Made by a program: the position numbers and the translations under genes | DNA from: Paludibacteraceae bacterium | Lineage (GTDB): Bacteria > Bacteroidota > Bacteroidia > Bacteroidales > Paludibacteraceae | Reading direction: 5' to 3' | Length of the DNA stretch: 64,000 nt | Assembly: GCA_017446585.1 (NCBI GenBank) | Contig: JAFSQL010000016.1 | Span: 1 to 64,000, forward strand | Shown: piece after piece, positions 35,481-45,000 of the stretch | How the letters are laid out: the number at the start of each line of letters is the position of its first letter | Numbering within the stretch: position 1 is the stretch's first letter | The notes under the pieces: generated by a model | The model's database searches: none | What the model saw: the letters and a program-made list of their open reading frames with translations, nothing else | What the model was told of the DNA's origin: nothing

Positions 35481-37862
35481 TTAGTTCAACGTGATGGTGA
35501 GCTCGGGGTCGGTGCAAGCGGCACCGACAGTGATGGTCTTGCTTGCATGCGCGTTGCAGCCCGTTCCGTTGCTGATTTCACACCAGTAGGTGCCCGCGTC
35601 GCCCTCGACGCAATCGTTAATGCTCAGTGTCGCTCCGGAGTGTATCGAAGAGGTGGCGGAAGCGTCATCCCAAGTCGTTCCCTTGTACCACGTGTAGGTG
35701 GCCGACGCGCTTATCCCCGTGGCGGAGGCGGTCAGTTCGATGTCTTGGCCAGCGGTGTAGGCGGTCGTGCCCGAGATGCTTGGGCTGGTAGGAGCAACGC
35801 AACCGAAGGTCACCGTGACGGTGGCGTTAGCCGTACCCATTGTGAGAGTGGTGGAGGTGCTGCTGCTCGCCCCGGTAGGGGAGATGGAGGCTCCGTTATC
35901 ACCGTCGCTCACCGCCCAGTTGGTCACTTGGTAGCCAGAGGCAGGGGAAGCTGTGACGGTAGTCGTGCTGCCCTCGCAGACAGTAGCGGAAGCGGCGGAT
36001 ACCGTACCACGAGAATTATCACCTGTGCCCGTCGCTGCCGTGACGGAGTGGGAGGTGCAAGCGGCGGTAATCGCTATTTTCTTGAGGGTGACGGTGCTAC
36101 CTCCGGAAGTTTTGAACGTGACTACCGTTCCTCCCTTCACGGAGAAGGTGTTGTCTGTCTTTGCCGTCAGAGCGGAATTGTCGACCGGTGTGCCACTTTG
36201 GTTCGTGTACGAAACGGTTGCGCCACTTGTAAGGTTTCCGACACCGAAGGTTACGTCGCAATCGTTCTCCACCAAGAAAGAAATGGTAGCGCCATTTGTA
36301 TTTATCTTCCAACCTTTGAAGTCATCTCCGTCACCTCCATATACACCGCTCTCGTATTTAATATCTTGAGCACTGAAGAAGAGGTTGTCAACACGACTGC
36401 CAGCCGCGACTGATACTTTGGTTCCATCGGTCATTGTCAGTTTGTTCGGAGCAGTGCCTGCGGAGGCGTTGTTCTCAAACGTATAAGTGCCGGAGGCGTA
36501 GAGTGGTGTCCACTGTGCGGTGTAAGTGGTGTTACCGGAAGGCATGGTGGATGTGGGCGTTGAAGGAGACCAACTATCGAAAGTGTGATAGTCTTTCGCC
36601 ACGACAGGGGTGGTGATGGCTGCGCCTGCCACAAGGGCGATGCTCGGGGTTCCTGTGGCGTCCACCGCCGCGCCCGTTCCGGCGGTCGTCACCTTACCTC
36701 CGGCAAGGTCCCACGTCAACGTGTAGGCGGTTGCTGCATTCACTGTCACGACGTTGCTTGTCACGGGGTCACCGCATTCGCCACTTACAACGCACTTGTA
36801 ATAGGTGGTGCCTGCCGCGGTAGGGGTTAATCCCAGCGTGGCGGTTGTGTATCCAGTGAATGACATAGCACCGGCAGCGGAAATCGCCGCTGCGCCAGAT
36901 CCGTCACTGTTACATGTGTACCATTGATAAGAAGGACTTGTTCCGGAAGCCACCAATCCAGTAATGCTTGATGCGCTACCTACTATGGCGGCAACAGGAG
37001 ATGTTGGTTGTGTGCTAATGCCTACGTCGGTGCAACTGCCGCCGCCAACAAAATTTACAACTATGTTTGATAACACTGCCTTTGCTGTTCCCTGATTATA
37101 AAGATCCACGGATGTTGTGTTTTCATTTGGTGCAGTCCAAGTGAATGTTTCCGCATTATAAGAACCACTGCTTACTGCCGTAGTGGTCGGGGCAGTGCTC
37201 CATATGTACACAATAGAACTAATGGCTCTTGGGGAGACAATTCTGATGGCATTAGTACTTGTTGCGTTTTCCTCGTTGTTGTAATTAAGTCTTGTGTTGC
37301 TGTCAAATGCACCACTTATGTTGACACCAGGTGCAGACGGACTTTTTGACAAACCTACGATAGCAATGGAGTTTGACTGGTATATTCTGCTGAAACTTGA
37401 AAGTGTAGTAGATGAAATGTCGGATAGTGGTGATGCGTCTGTATATGTAATGACAGCTGAGTTTATTCGTGTTGCGACACCGCTAGTGATGGTTATACTC
37501 GTAGCGGAACCAGACCACGCCATCGTCTTGTTTGAGTTAGTCCATCCCGTAATGGTTCCTGTATTTACAGTAGAACTATTATTTGCACTGTTAAACACAA
37601 TAGTCATTCCTGTAATTGTTTTTCCATGAGCAGAAATGGTCGTTGTGCTGCTGGCGGCAACTGATAATCCTCCGCTTGAAAAAGAAGCATTCTCGCCTTT
37701 GTTATATACAAAATCCACCTCATCTTGTAATAACATAGTTGTTGTGTTGAACGGCCAAATTGTTGCTCCGCTTCCCGCAAATCTGTTAATTGTTATCTCT
37801 ACTCCCCATGCCGTGACGGAGCAGAGGAGGGTGGTAAGTAAGGTCAGTAAGATTTTTCTCAT
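35481..37862 (-). CDS. Large secreted Ig-like repeat protein, cassette A
   Basis: Protein of 793 aa with a signal peptide (1-20) and almost only beta-strand, Ser/Thr/Ala-rich sequence. In order: a unique N-terminal region (20-270), an Ig-like segment with 'YQWYTCNSDGSGAA' (about 275-370), a Listeria-Bacteroides-type repeat ('YHTFDSWSP ... TYTAQWTP', about 375-450), another beta domain (455-600), then 'GYQVTNWAV' and an Ig-like C-terminus ('TYTWYKG ... DAGTYWCEISNG'). It ends TITLN, without a T9SS sorting domain. The last 190 residues are nearly the same as in the cassette B protein. The 3' part of the gene is GC-rich and the 5' part AT-rich. Probably a surface or matrix protein; ligand unknown. 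Confidence 0.8.
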   Translation of the reverse strand: MRKILLTLLTTLLCSVTAWGVEITINRFAGSGATIWPFNTTTMLLQDEVDFVYNKGENASFSSGGLSVAASSTTTISAHGKTITGMTIVFNSANNSSTVNTGTITGWTNSNKTMAWSGSATSITITSGVATRINSAVITYTDASPLSDISSTTLSSFSRIYQSNSIAIVGLSKSPSAPGVNISGAFDSNTRLNYNNEENATSTNAIRIVSPRAISSIVYIWSTAPTTTAVSSGSYNAETFTWTAPNENTTSVDLYNQGTAKAVLSNIVVNFVGGGSCTDVGISTQPTSPVAAIVGSASSITGLVASGTSPSYQWYTCNSDGSGAAAISAAGAMSFTGYTTATLGLTPTAAGTTYYKCVVSGECGDPVTSNVVTVNAATAYTLTWDLAGGKVTTAGTGAAVDATGTPSIALVAGAAITTPVVAKDYHTFDSWSPSTPTSTMPSGNTTYTAQWTPLYASGTYTFENNASAGTAPNKLTMTDGTKVSVAAGSRVDNLFFSAQDIKYESGVYGGDGDDFKGWKINTNGATISFLVENDCDVTFGVGNLTSGATVSYTNQSGTPVDNSALTAKTDNTFSVKGGTVVTFKTSGGSTVTLKKIAITAACTSHSVTAATGTGDNSRGTVSAASATVCEGSTTTVTASPASGYQVTNWAVSDGDNGASISPTGASSSTSTTLTMGTANATVTVTFGCVAPTSPSISGTTAYTAGQDIELTASATGISASATYTWYKGTTWDDASATSSIHSGATLSINDCVEGDAGTYWCEISNGTGCNAHASKTITVGAACTDPELTITLN

Positions 37863-37888
37863 AATGATTATGGTGTTTTAGTTATTCG

Positions 37889-38179
37889 TTAAAATTGAGA
37901 GTATGATTTTATAAGTGTGCTTTGTGGTTTAACTCTGCGTCGAATGATGGGGCGCATGTTGGTGCGTATTCTTGTAAGTTGTGAGATTTGTGAATTGACA
38001 GTTCGTGGTCGATAGCGATTACCGACAATGAGATTGTCGTATCTGTTTCTGAGATCAGGGTTGCCTTCGATGTGTAGAAACACGAGGTCAACAACATTAG
38101 GTTGGGTTGTGTCTATACCACCATCTCTAAGGATTTGACGGACTAAATTTTCTATGGCTGGTTCAAAGCGAGGCGGCAT
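37889..38179 (-). CDS. Small basic protein, first gene of cassette A
   Basis: Protein of 96 aa, no signal peptide, with a very basic C-terminal half (RNRYDNLIVGNRYRPRT ... RRRVKPQ). Not recognised. It follows the long conserved leader and lies 26 nt before the large secreted-protein gene. It has no visible similarity to the first gene of cassette B. Confidence 0.5.
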   Translation of the reverse strand: MPPRFEPAIENLVRQILRDGGIDTTQPNVVDLVFLHIEGNPDLRNRYDNLIVGNRYRPRTVNSQISQLTRIRTNMRPIIRRRVKPQSTLIKSYSQF

Positions 38180-38204
38180 AACGATTTTCGGTTAGAGAAT
38201 GTTA

Positions 38205-38440
38205 TAAAACAGTTCACGCCCGGACGCAAATGCGCCCGAACGTGATAGGAAATGATGATATAATAAGGTTATAAGCGGTTGAGAGCGTGGAAATTACCCC
38301 CCCGTGCTGCGCACAACTAATTGAGAATTAGTTGTTTGCGTGTTATATTTGCTTGTCGTTATCAACTGATAGTCCTGTATTTCAACGGCAAAGATAGAGA
38401 TTGTTTTGGAAATCAACGCTGATGAAAGTGTTAAAAATAC
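38205..38440 (-). promoter_or_regulatory. Cassette A promoter and structured leader
   Basis: Box TATCTTTG at 38396-38389. The leader has hairpin 1, a perfect 9-bp stem (38314-38322 with 38326-38334), a run of seven G residues (38303-38297), and hairpin 2, a 15-bp stem (38245-38231 with 38228-38214) followed by a T-rich stretch. Segment 38289-38283 (RNA CACGCUC) can pair with the 3' arm of hairpin 2 (GGGCGUG), competing with it. All elements are shared with cassette B. Confidence 0.75.
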
Positions 38441-38450
38441 AGCCTTCTCG

Positions 38451-38840
38451 TCAAACGATGTCACTCAACTCGTTCAGTTCGTTTTGCAAAATGACTTGTA
38501 TGACAATGCCCAAACCAAGGAACCAAAGAATAAGGTTGATGACGGAATAGTCCGTGCTGTCCACCAAGCCATGCGCTTTCTTCGCCACGAACACCGCCCT
38601 CGACGTCTTATATGCCCAATACAAGCCATACAGTCCGAAGGTGATGATTGTGAAGAACACGGCGGCAATCCATGAGGTGGTGTATCGCTCCTCTTCGGGT
38701 ACCAAGGGCGTGTTTGCCTTGTCTTGTTGCTTGCTCAGGAAGTTGACGTCGTTCGTGATCTTCGCGAACCAAACGAGCCCGCCAATCCCAAAGGTGACGA
38801 TGCTCACGATAACCCAAAGTACAAGGTCTCTCTTTTTCAT
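38451..38840 (-). CDS. DUF4234 membrane protein
   Basis: Protein of 129 aa with three to four hydrophobic segments. Two similar halves each carry 'TFGI/LGGL/YGLV/YWxxK' (VSIVTFGIGGLVWFAKI and ITFGLYGLYWAYK), the DUF4234 hallmark. Function unknown. 37 nt after xerC on the same strand. Confidence 0.8.
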   Translation of the reverse strand: MKKRDLVLWVIVSIVTFGIGGLVWFAKITNDVNFLSKQQDKANTPLVPEEERYTTSWIAAVFFTIITFGLYGLYWAYKTSRAVFVAKKAHGLVDSTDYSVINLILWFLGLGIVIQVILQNELNELSDIV

Positions 38841-38877
38841 AATTTTGTTTTTAATTCTTGGTTCTCAATTTTAATTC

Positions 38878-39795
38878 TTAACTGCCCCTCGGGTGCGCTT
38901 GCTTGTAGGTCTTGAGCAGTTGCGCGAAGGTCGAGTGGGTGTAAATCTCGGTCGAGGCGAGCGACGCATGCCCCAGCAGTTCCTTCACGGCATAGATGTC
39001 CGCCCCGGCGTTCAGCAACGTGGAGGCGAAAGTGTGACGCAGCACGTGGGGCGAACGCTTGCCCAACGTCGAGACGCGCGACATGTGTTCCTTCACGATG
39101 TTATACACCATGCGCGGATAGACGGCTTCGCCCGACATGCGTGTCAACAGCCTCTCCGTCCCGCCTATCTCAGCGTTTCGTCTTTCTACGTATGCCCTTA
39201 CCGAGGCGATGATGCCGTCACCCAACGGGATTCGGCGTTCCTTCTGTCGTTTTCCAATCACTTTCAGGCTGCGGCGCGAGTAGTCGAAGTCGCTCTCCTT
39301 GACGTTACACAATTCCGACACGCGCATGCCAGTCTGGTAGAAGAGGTCCAGAATCAGTTGGTCTCTCATCTCCTCGAGCGTCTCCTCCTCTCCGTTCGCC
39401 TCCTGACGGTCAAGCGCGGCGTCCATCTCCTTCTCCTGAAAGAAGTAGGGGAGCGTCTTCGCCATCTTGGGTACGATGACCAACCGAGCGGGGTTCTTGG
39501 TCATCTTGCCTTCGCGCATCTCGAAGCGGAAAAAGGAGTTGAGCGACGACAACTTGCGTCGTACCGAGCGGGGAGTGTCGCCCTCCTTGTCCATCAGCGT
39601 CAGTACCCATCGCCGAACGTCCTGTGCCGTCACCTTGGCGATGTCGTCCTTGCCCGTCGCCTGAAGGTAGTCTATGAATTGGCGCAAGTCGCGCAGGTAG
39701 GCGCTGGTGGTCAGTGCCGCCGCGTGCCGCTCCGTCGTCAGATAGCGTTCGTAGCGTTCTGTTTCTCTCGTCGTATGTGGATTCGCAAGGCTCAT
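38878..39795 (-). CDS. xerC: Tyrosine recombinase XerC
   Basis: Protein of 305 aa. N-terminal SAM-like core-binding domain (1-90) and catalytic domain with the R-K-H-R-H-Y set: Arg in 'GMRVSELCNV', 'HVLRHTFAS' and the nucleophile in 'ASTEIYTH'. Length and single-copy context between rpsU and hpf fit the chromosome-dimer resolvase rather than an integrase of a mobile element. Its position next to the accessory block at 33.9-38.4 kb is still worth noting. Confidence 0.88.
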   Translation of the reverse strand: MSLANPHTTRETERYERYLTTERHAAALTTSAYLRDLRQFIDYLQATGKDDIAKVTAQDVRRWVLTLMDKEGDTPRSVRRKLSSLNSFFRFEMREGKMTKNPARLVIVPKMAKTLPYFFQEKEMDAALDRQEANGEEETLEEMRDQLILDLFYQTGMRVSELCNVKESDFDYSRRSLKVIGKRQKERRIPLGDGIIASVRAYVERRNAEIGGTERLLTRMSGEAVYPRMVYNIVKEHMSRVSTLGKRSPHVLRHTFASTLLNAGADIYAVKELLGHASLASTEIYTHSTFAQLLKTYKQAHPRGS

Positions 39796-39864
39796 GTCGC
39801 TCTCGTTTCGGCAATAAAGTTACCGCTTTTTCCTTTCGTCATGCGTCTCGTGCCTAAAAAAGAA

Positions 39865-39895
39865 AATCGCAAGTGCCTTTCGGCTACTTGCGATT
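39865..39895 (-). terminator. Terminator between rpsU and xerC
   Basis: A 10-bp stem AATCGCAAGT / ACTTGCGATT with an inner GCC/GGC, loop GAAA on the minus strand, followed by TTCTTTTTT. Confidence 0.85.
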
Positions 39896-39934
39896 CCATA
39901 TCTTGGCGTTTCCTTTTCGGATTTTTACCGTGCC

Positions 39935-40126
39935 TTAATCTTCGTTCTCTTGGAGGTGTTGAACATAGATGGCGTGAAGTTTTGCCACGCGGTTCGTCAC
40001 CGATGGCTTCTCATAAGCCTGACGACGACGCAACTCCTTCACGATGCCGGTTTTCTCGAATTTACGTTTGAATTTCTTCAGCGATTTTTCAATGTTTTCG
40101 CCTTCTTTTACTGGTACGATAATCAT
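39935..40126 (-). CDS. rpsU: Small ribosomal subunit protein bS21
   Basis: Protein of 63 aa (MIIVPVKEGENIEKSLKKFKRKFEK...), basic, with the conserved 'RRRQAYEKPS' region. In Bacteroidota bS21 helps hide the anti-Shine-Dalgarno of 16S rRNA. No Shine-Dalgarno-like sequence precedes this ATG. The leader is about 200 nt. Confidence 0.96.
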   Translation of the reverse strand: MIIVPVKEGENIEKSLKKFKRKFEKTGIVKELRRRQAYEKPSVTNRVAKLHAIYVQHLQENED

Positions 40127-40182
40127 TTTGGTTTAGAAAAAAATGTGTTGATTCAATTTGCTTTTTTTGTGTCAGAAGTCAA

Positions 40183-40337
40183 CAAGTGCGCTTTCCGCCA
40201 CTTGTCTCTTCCTGATTGGGGCGGCTTTTCTTTTCGCCTCCCTTATGTGTGTCACCTTGGGGATTCTCTATCTCCTCACCCCTCGGTTCTGAAAGTCAAA
40301 AAAACTTCCCTCCCTTCTTTTTTGAGCCGCAAAGGTA
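40183..40337 (-). promoter_or_regulatory. rpsU promoter and long structured leader
   Basis: TACCTTTG at 40337-40330, then a purine-rich leader with two hairpins: GGG-GGC / GCC-CCC near 40218-40242 and CAAGTG / CACTTG at 40183-40204. A leader this long for a 63-codon ribosomal gene suggests autoregulation; no known class matched. Confidence 0.4.
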
Positions 40338-40374
40338 ATAAAAAAATGTCAATCCTTCTTTTTTTCTTGTTTTT

Positions 40375-40851
40375 CTATGCCTTGCGTTCTAACAATGCCA
40401 CCGCTTGCGCGGCTATGCCCTCTTTGCGTCCGACAAATCCCAATCGCTCGGTCGTGGTGGCTTTCACACCCACTTGTTCTGTCTTCAAGCCAAGTGTTTT
40501 GGCTATCGTTTCCTCCATTTGGGCAATATAGGGGTTCAACTTCGGTGCTTGCGCCTCTATCACGCTGTCGATGTTTACGATTTCATAGCCTTGCTCGCGA
40601 ACCAGTTCCGCTGCCTTGCGCACTATCACCTTGCTGTCTATGCCCTCAGTCGTCGGGTCATTGTCCGGAAACTGGTTGCCAATGTCTCGCAAATGCGCCG
40701 CGCCCAACAGGGCGTCGGCAATGGCGTGGAGCAGCACGTCAGCGTCGCTATGACCCAACAGCCCGCGTTCCGAAGGCACCTTCACGCCGCCCAAAATCAG
40801 GTCGCGACCTTCGGCGAAGGCGTGTACGTCATAGCCAATGCCTATTCTCAT
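40375..40851 (-). CDS. ispF: 2-C-methyl-D-erythritol 2,4-cyclodiphosphate synthase
   Basis: Protein of 158 aa in the non-mevalonate isoprenoid pathway. Zn ligands in 'GYDVHAF' and 'HSDADVLLHAI', followed by 'DIGNQFPD' and C-terminal 'ATTTERLGFVGR'. 14 nt after porV; last gene of the run from 49.2 kb. Confidence 0.96.
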   Translation of the reverse strand: MRIGIGYDVHAFAEGRDLILGGVKVPSERGLLGHSDADVLLHAIADALLGAAHLRDIGNQFPDNDPTTEGIDSKVIVRKAAELVREQGYEIVNIDSVIEAQAPKLNPYIAQMEETIAKTLGLKTEQVGVKATTTERLGFVGRKEGIAAQAVALLERKA

Positions 40852-40865
40852 GCTTTCTCTCTTTC

Positions 40866-42002
40866 TTAGTTGTTCAGGAAGTTGCGCATGCCGTCAATGT
40901 CAAACGACAATGAGAATCTCAAGGTCTGGTCCAACGGGTTCGTCTGTGATGCTAACGAGTACGACACGTCAAACGCCATCATCGTCAACTTGAAGCCCGC
41001 TCCGAAGGTCCAGAACTTGCGGTTGCCCTTCTCCTCGTTTTCATAGAAGTAACCCGTGCGAACGAAGAACTGGTTGTTATACGAATACTCCAATCCGCCA
41101 GCGAAGGCTATCTCTTTCAACTCCTCGCTCAGGCTTCCGTCTGAAAACGACTTGAAGATGGACGAGATGACCGAATCGTCGGCTTTCGAACCAGCTATGT
41201 TCACCGAGGCGTTACCCAGCGAGTCCGCATAGGAGTAGTAGGTGCTCGGCACCATCAACTTGTTTGCGTCAACATAGATGGACACCTTGTTGTAATCGTC
41301 AATAGGGTAGGTGAATCCCGCTCCTAATCGCATGTTGGCTGGCAGGTAGTAGTTGGTGTTACCCTCGTCATACGAAATCTTCGTTCCTATGTTCGAAAGG
41401 TTCAGACCGAACGACAGTCTCGCGTCTCTTGAGCCCAAGTCTATTGGACGCATATAGGAGGTAGCCACGTCCGCTGCGAAGGCGTTGCCGGGATACATGG
41501 TCTCCACCTGGCCGAAGTCCACGCGTATGTAGCGCAACGCCACGGCGGCTGACCAGTTTTGCGACAACTTGCGGGCATAAGCCACGTCAAACGACATTTC
41601 GTAAGGGCTGGTGTTGCCTTGTTCGTTGCCGGAAGCGTCCGTCACGGTCACGTCGCCAAGCGAGAAATAGCGCAACGAGGCGGAAACCGATTGCATGTCA
41701 CCTATTTTATAGTAGCCTGCCAGGTAGAGCAGGTTGATGTCATCCACGATTTTCTTCATCCATGGCGTGTAGTTCAGCGATATGCCCGCCGACTTGTCCG
41801 AAAAGACATATTTTGCGGGGTTCCAATACTGCGAGTTGGCGTCAGGTTCGCTTGCCGCACCCACGTCTCCCATACCGCCCGCGCGAGCGTCAGGGGTGAT
41901 GATTTGCGATGGGGTGGATGTGATGATAGGGTGCATTTGGTCTGCGGCGCTTGCTGTCAAGGTCATCAGTGCCATCACGACCAGGAGTGTTATTTTTTTC
42001 AT
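40866..42002 (-). CDS. porV: Type IX secretion outer-membrane protein PorV (LptO)
   Basis: Protein of 378 aa, FadL-like outer-membrane barrel with signal peptide (MKKITLLVVMALMTLTASAAD, residues 1-20). 'ITPDARAGGMGDVGAASEPD' followed by 'YWNPAKYVF' is the PorV signature. In T9SS it shuttles cargo from the translocon to the PorU attachment complex. I chose the start at 42002; the frame upstream overlaps the porU region. 65 nt after porU. Confidence 0.95.
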   Translation of the reverse strand: MKKITLLVVMALMTLTASAADQMHPIITSTPSQIITPDARAGGMGDVGAASEPDANSQYWNPAKYVFSDKSAGISLNYTPWMKKIVDDINLLYLAGYYKIGDMQSVSASLRYFSLGDVTVTDASGNEQGNTSPYEMSFDVAYARKLSQNWSAAVALRYIRVDFGQVETMYPGNAFAADVATSYMRPIDLGSRDARLSFGLNLSNIGTKISYDEGNTNYYLPANMRLGAGFTYPIDDYNKVSIYVDANKLMVPSTYYSYADSLGNASVNIAGSKADDSVISSIFKSFSDGSLSEELKEIAFAGGLEYSYNNQFFVRTGYFYENEEKGNRKFWTFGAGFKLTMMAFDVSYSLASQTNPLDQTLRFSLSFDIDGMRNFLNN

Positions 42003-42067
42003 AGTGTGTATGTGTAGGTCTTTTTTTTGAACGGCAAAGTTAGTAAAATTTTCACACGCTGTCTGTT

Positions 42068-45000
42068 CTATGGATCCGCTACAATCAAATGTCCAGCGGC
42101 GTAACTGTCGTCGCTCTCCGCTTGACCCACCTTGAAGCGGTATATGTAATTGCCCGGTTGCAAGTGTTGACCCGAACTGGTTCGCAAATTCCAATGCACC
42201 AAGGTTTCTGACGTGCCGCTGTAAATGGTCTCCTTGTTCCTCCACATCAGTTGGCCCGAAATGTCATACACCGACAGCGTGAAGTCCAAGTCGGTCTCCG
42301 GTTGGTCGTGCTCGATGCGGAAGGTGGTTCCGCTCAAGGCGTTGGCAGGGTTCGGATAAGGTGTCACGTGATACAACTCAGGTGCGTTGCCTTGCGCCAC
42401 GCGGAAGGTGATTGTCGCTGATGACGAGTTGTTCATCAAGTCCCATGCCCGAAGTGTCAAGGTGTACTTGCCCGACGAGAGCGACGGCAAGACATACGCT
42501 ATTCGCCCGGATTGGTAAGAACCGAAGTCGTTCTCATAATAGTCGTTCAAGTTGATGGTCGCGCTCGTGTCTCCTCCCAACGTGATTTGCAAGTCATGGC
42601 CAATGCCCGAACCGGTCGTGTTGATGCCGTTCATGTCTGACAACGTGGCGTAGAAGATGGAGGTGGCGTCCACCTTGTCGCCCGACACGAAGTGAGGCGA
42701 GTTCAAGTACATGGAAACCAGCGGTCCTGATGTCTCTTTCGTGGCGTAAGGGTCGCTGCCGCCAACCACGAAGGTTGTGTCATAGCCAATGGCGGTTTCG
42801 TGACTGGTCGTATCTATGGCGAATAGGTTGATTTTCCCGTTTCCGTATCGATAGTCAATGTCCTTAGGTGTCTCAAACACAATGTTGAAAGTGCCGGTAT
42901 CAACTTTCACCTTGCCCGAGAAGAGGGTGGAGGTGCGGTCCTGATAGGTGTAGGTCACTTCGCCTGAACTGGCGTTGCCAAGCGTGGTCATGCTGACGGC
43001 CTTGTCCATGACGGTCACTTTCAGACTGCCGTTGAAAGTGTTGCTCTCCGTGCTGTCGGGGTTCAGGACACGCCCTTTCAACATGATGCGGCTCAATGCC
43101 GACACGGTGTCTCTCGCCCTTGTGGAGTCAACGTAGGTCGGATTCTCCGCCCTCTGGTCTAAGCGTTTCACGCTGTCTATCACGACTATCTTCCGTGCCA
43201 AGGGGACGCGCAAGGCAGGATCACCCAATAGCATGTAGGAGAGTTTGTTCACGTTGATGGACGTTCCTTGTGTCAATATGTCATTCTTGGCGTCCTTCTG
43301 CACGTGACCTAAAAATCGGCCCTTGCCCTCATTGTCCGGTTCGAAGAAGTAGCGTATGAAGGAGCGGTCCAAAACATAGTTGTCGTTGGCATATACGGTG
43401 CGTGAGGTCGAAAACAAGGCGCTCACTCCGCCCGTCTCGTTCAGTATCAGTTGTTCGCCCGCCGACACTCCGGCATTGTCATACACGGCGAAGTCGCATG
43501 TCCCGGTGAAGAAGATGGGCAAATGTTCGTTGTGAAGTGTGGTGATGTCCTTTCGGTCAAAAAACTTCTCTGCCGATAATCCCTCCGTACTGCCATGCCC
43601 TAAGTAGTTGAAGAGCAGGGTTCCGGAGTTGAACAATGACAGAAGGCGGGCGTTCACCGTCGGATAAGTTGCTGATGAGGCTTTCACCACTTTCGTGTAG
43701 GCATCCGTGAAGAGACGTATGGTCTGAACCTCAGGACGATCGCGCTCCGTATATCGAGCCAGGGTGTCGCTTTGCCATGTGAAGCACAGGTTGTTGTTAT
43801 TGTCGTCATCGGCAATGAACACGGCTCTGTTCTTCCAGTGGTCATCGCCAGTCGTGGTCAAGTAGTTGCGAATCTTCTCTACCATTCGGTTGGCTTGTGT
43901 CTCGTTGGTCACGGGCAGTCGTCCCACGCCGATGTCTTGGGTCGAGAAGGCAACGTCCGCACCGTCTTCGTTGTCAAGCAGGGTGAAGTAGTCATCACTC
44001 ACGTATGAGTAAATGGTGTTTTGGGTCGATTCCTCCGATTGGTAGGTCAAGATTTTGTTGTACGGTTGGTTGACGGACAGGTAGCCTTTGTTGTCGTATG
44101 TGCCGTCACCAACCAGCAGCAGGTTGCGAGCCACCGTTTTGTCTTGGTCGTAATAGTGGCGCATCAGCAGTCGGAAGGCGGTAGCGTCTGCCGTTCCTGA
44201 CGAAAATTCGTTGAACACTTGTTGGGGGGTACATACCAGAACGTTCATGTTGTCGTGCTGTCGATGCAACTCCGCTATTTGCTCCGCCTGGCTCAGGAAG
44301 TCAGGGTGACTGATGATGACGAGTTGCGGCGCGCTCGCGCCATGCAGGTTTTGATTGTCAACGGTTTCTACATAATCTGGCGCGGGAAAGTCTCCCACCG
44401 ACTTTACCGCCACATATTGGCTCGGATTTCCTTTCTTGTCTTTGAAGTGGATGCGCGTTCCGTCATAGTAGGTTGCCACGGCATAGATTGAGTCCAAGTC
44501 CGACACATTCCACAACAAGGTCTCGTCACCTTCCAACCAACTATACAAGGTGTCCGAACTGCCGCCATTCAATTGCGGAAATCGCAATGTCGTTTCGTCC
44601 CCCTCCATCACGAGGTCACGCCAAGCGTTCACTTCTATGTAGTCCAACTGTGCCGTTCCATAGGCGGAACCGTTGAAGCGGAGCGAGACGTTGACATCGT
44701 CGTCTGTCACGTTCGCCTTGAACGAACGGTCAACCTCGTTGGCGACGTATGAGGAATTGAGGGCTGGCAGACTTATGTTCAGTGTCGCGTCGCCCGCTGT
44801 TGCTGTCATGGTCGTTGAGGAACTGGTTTGCGTTATCAGCGTCACGCGGGTGTTGACACTGCTGTCTGGCAACAGGTGGGCGAACGTGAAGTCAAAGTTC
44901 TTTGGCGTGGCGTTGTTGAAAGTTTCGCCATACCACTTCCTGCCGCTTTCCTGTGGCTTTGACAACTCGTTCTCGTACACGGCGTAGTCCATTGACGCTC

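Noticed and set aside
38878..39795. Integrase of a prophage or mobile element
   Set aside because: The tyrosine recombinase has the length and neighbours of a housekeeping XerC; no phage structural genes or attachment-site duplication at a tRNA were seen.
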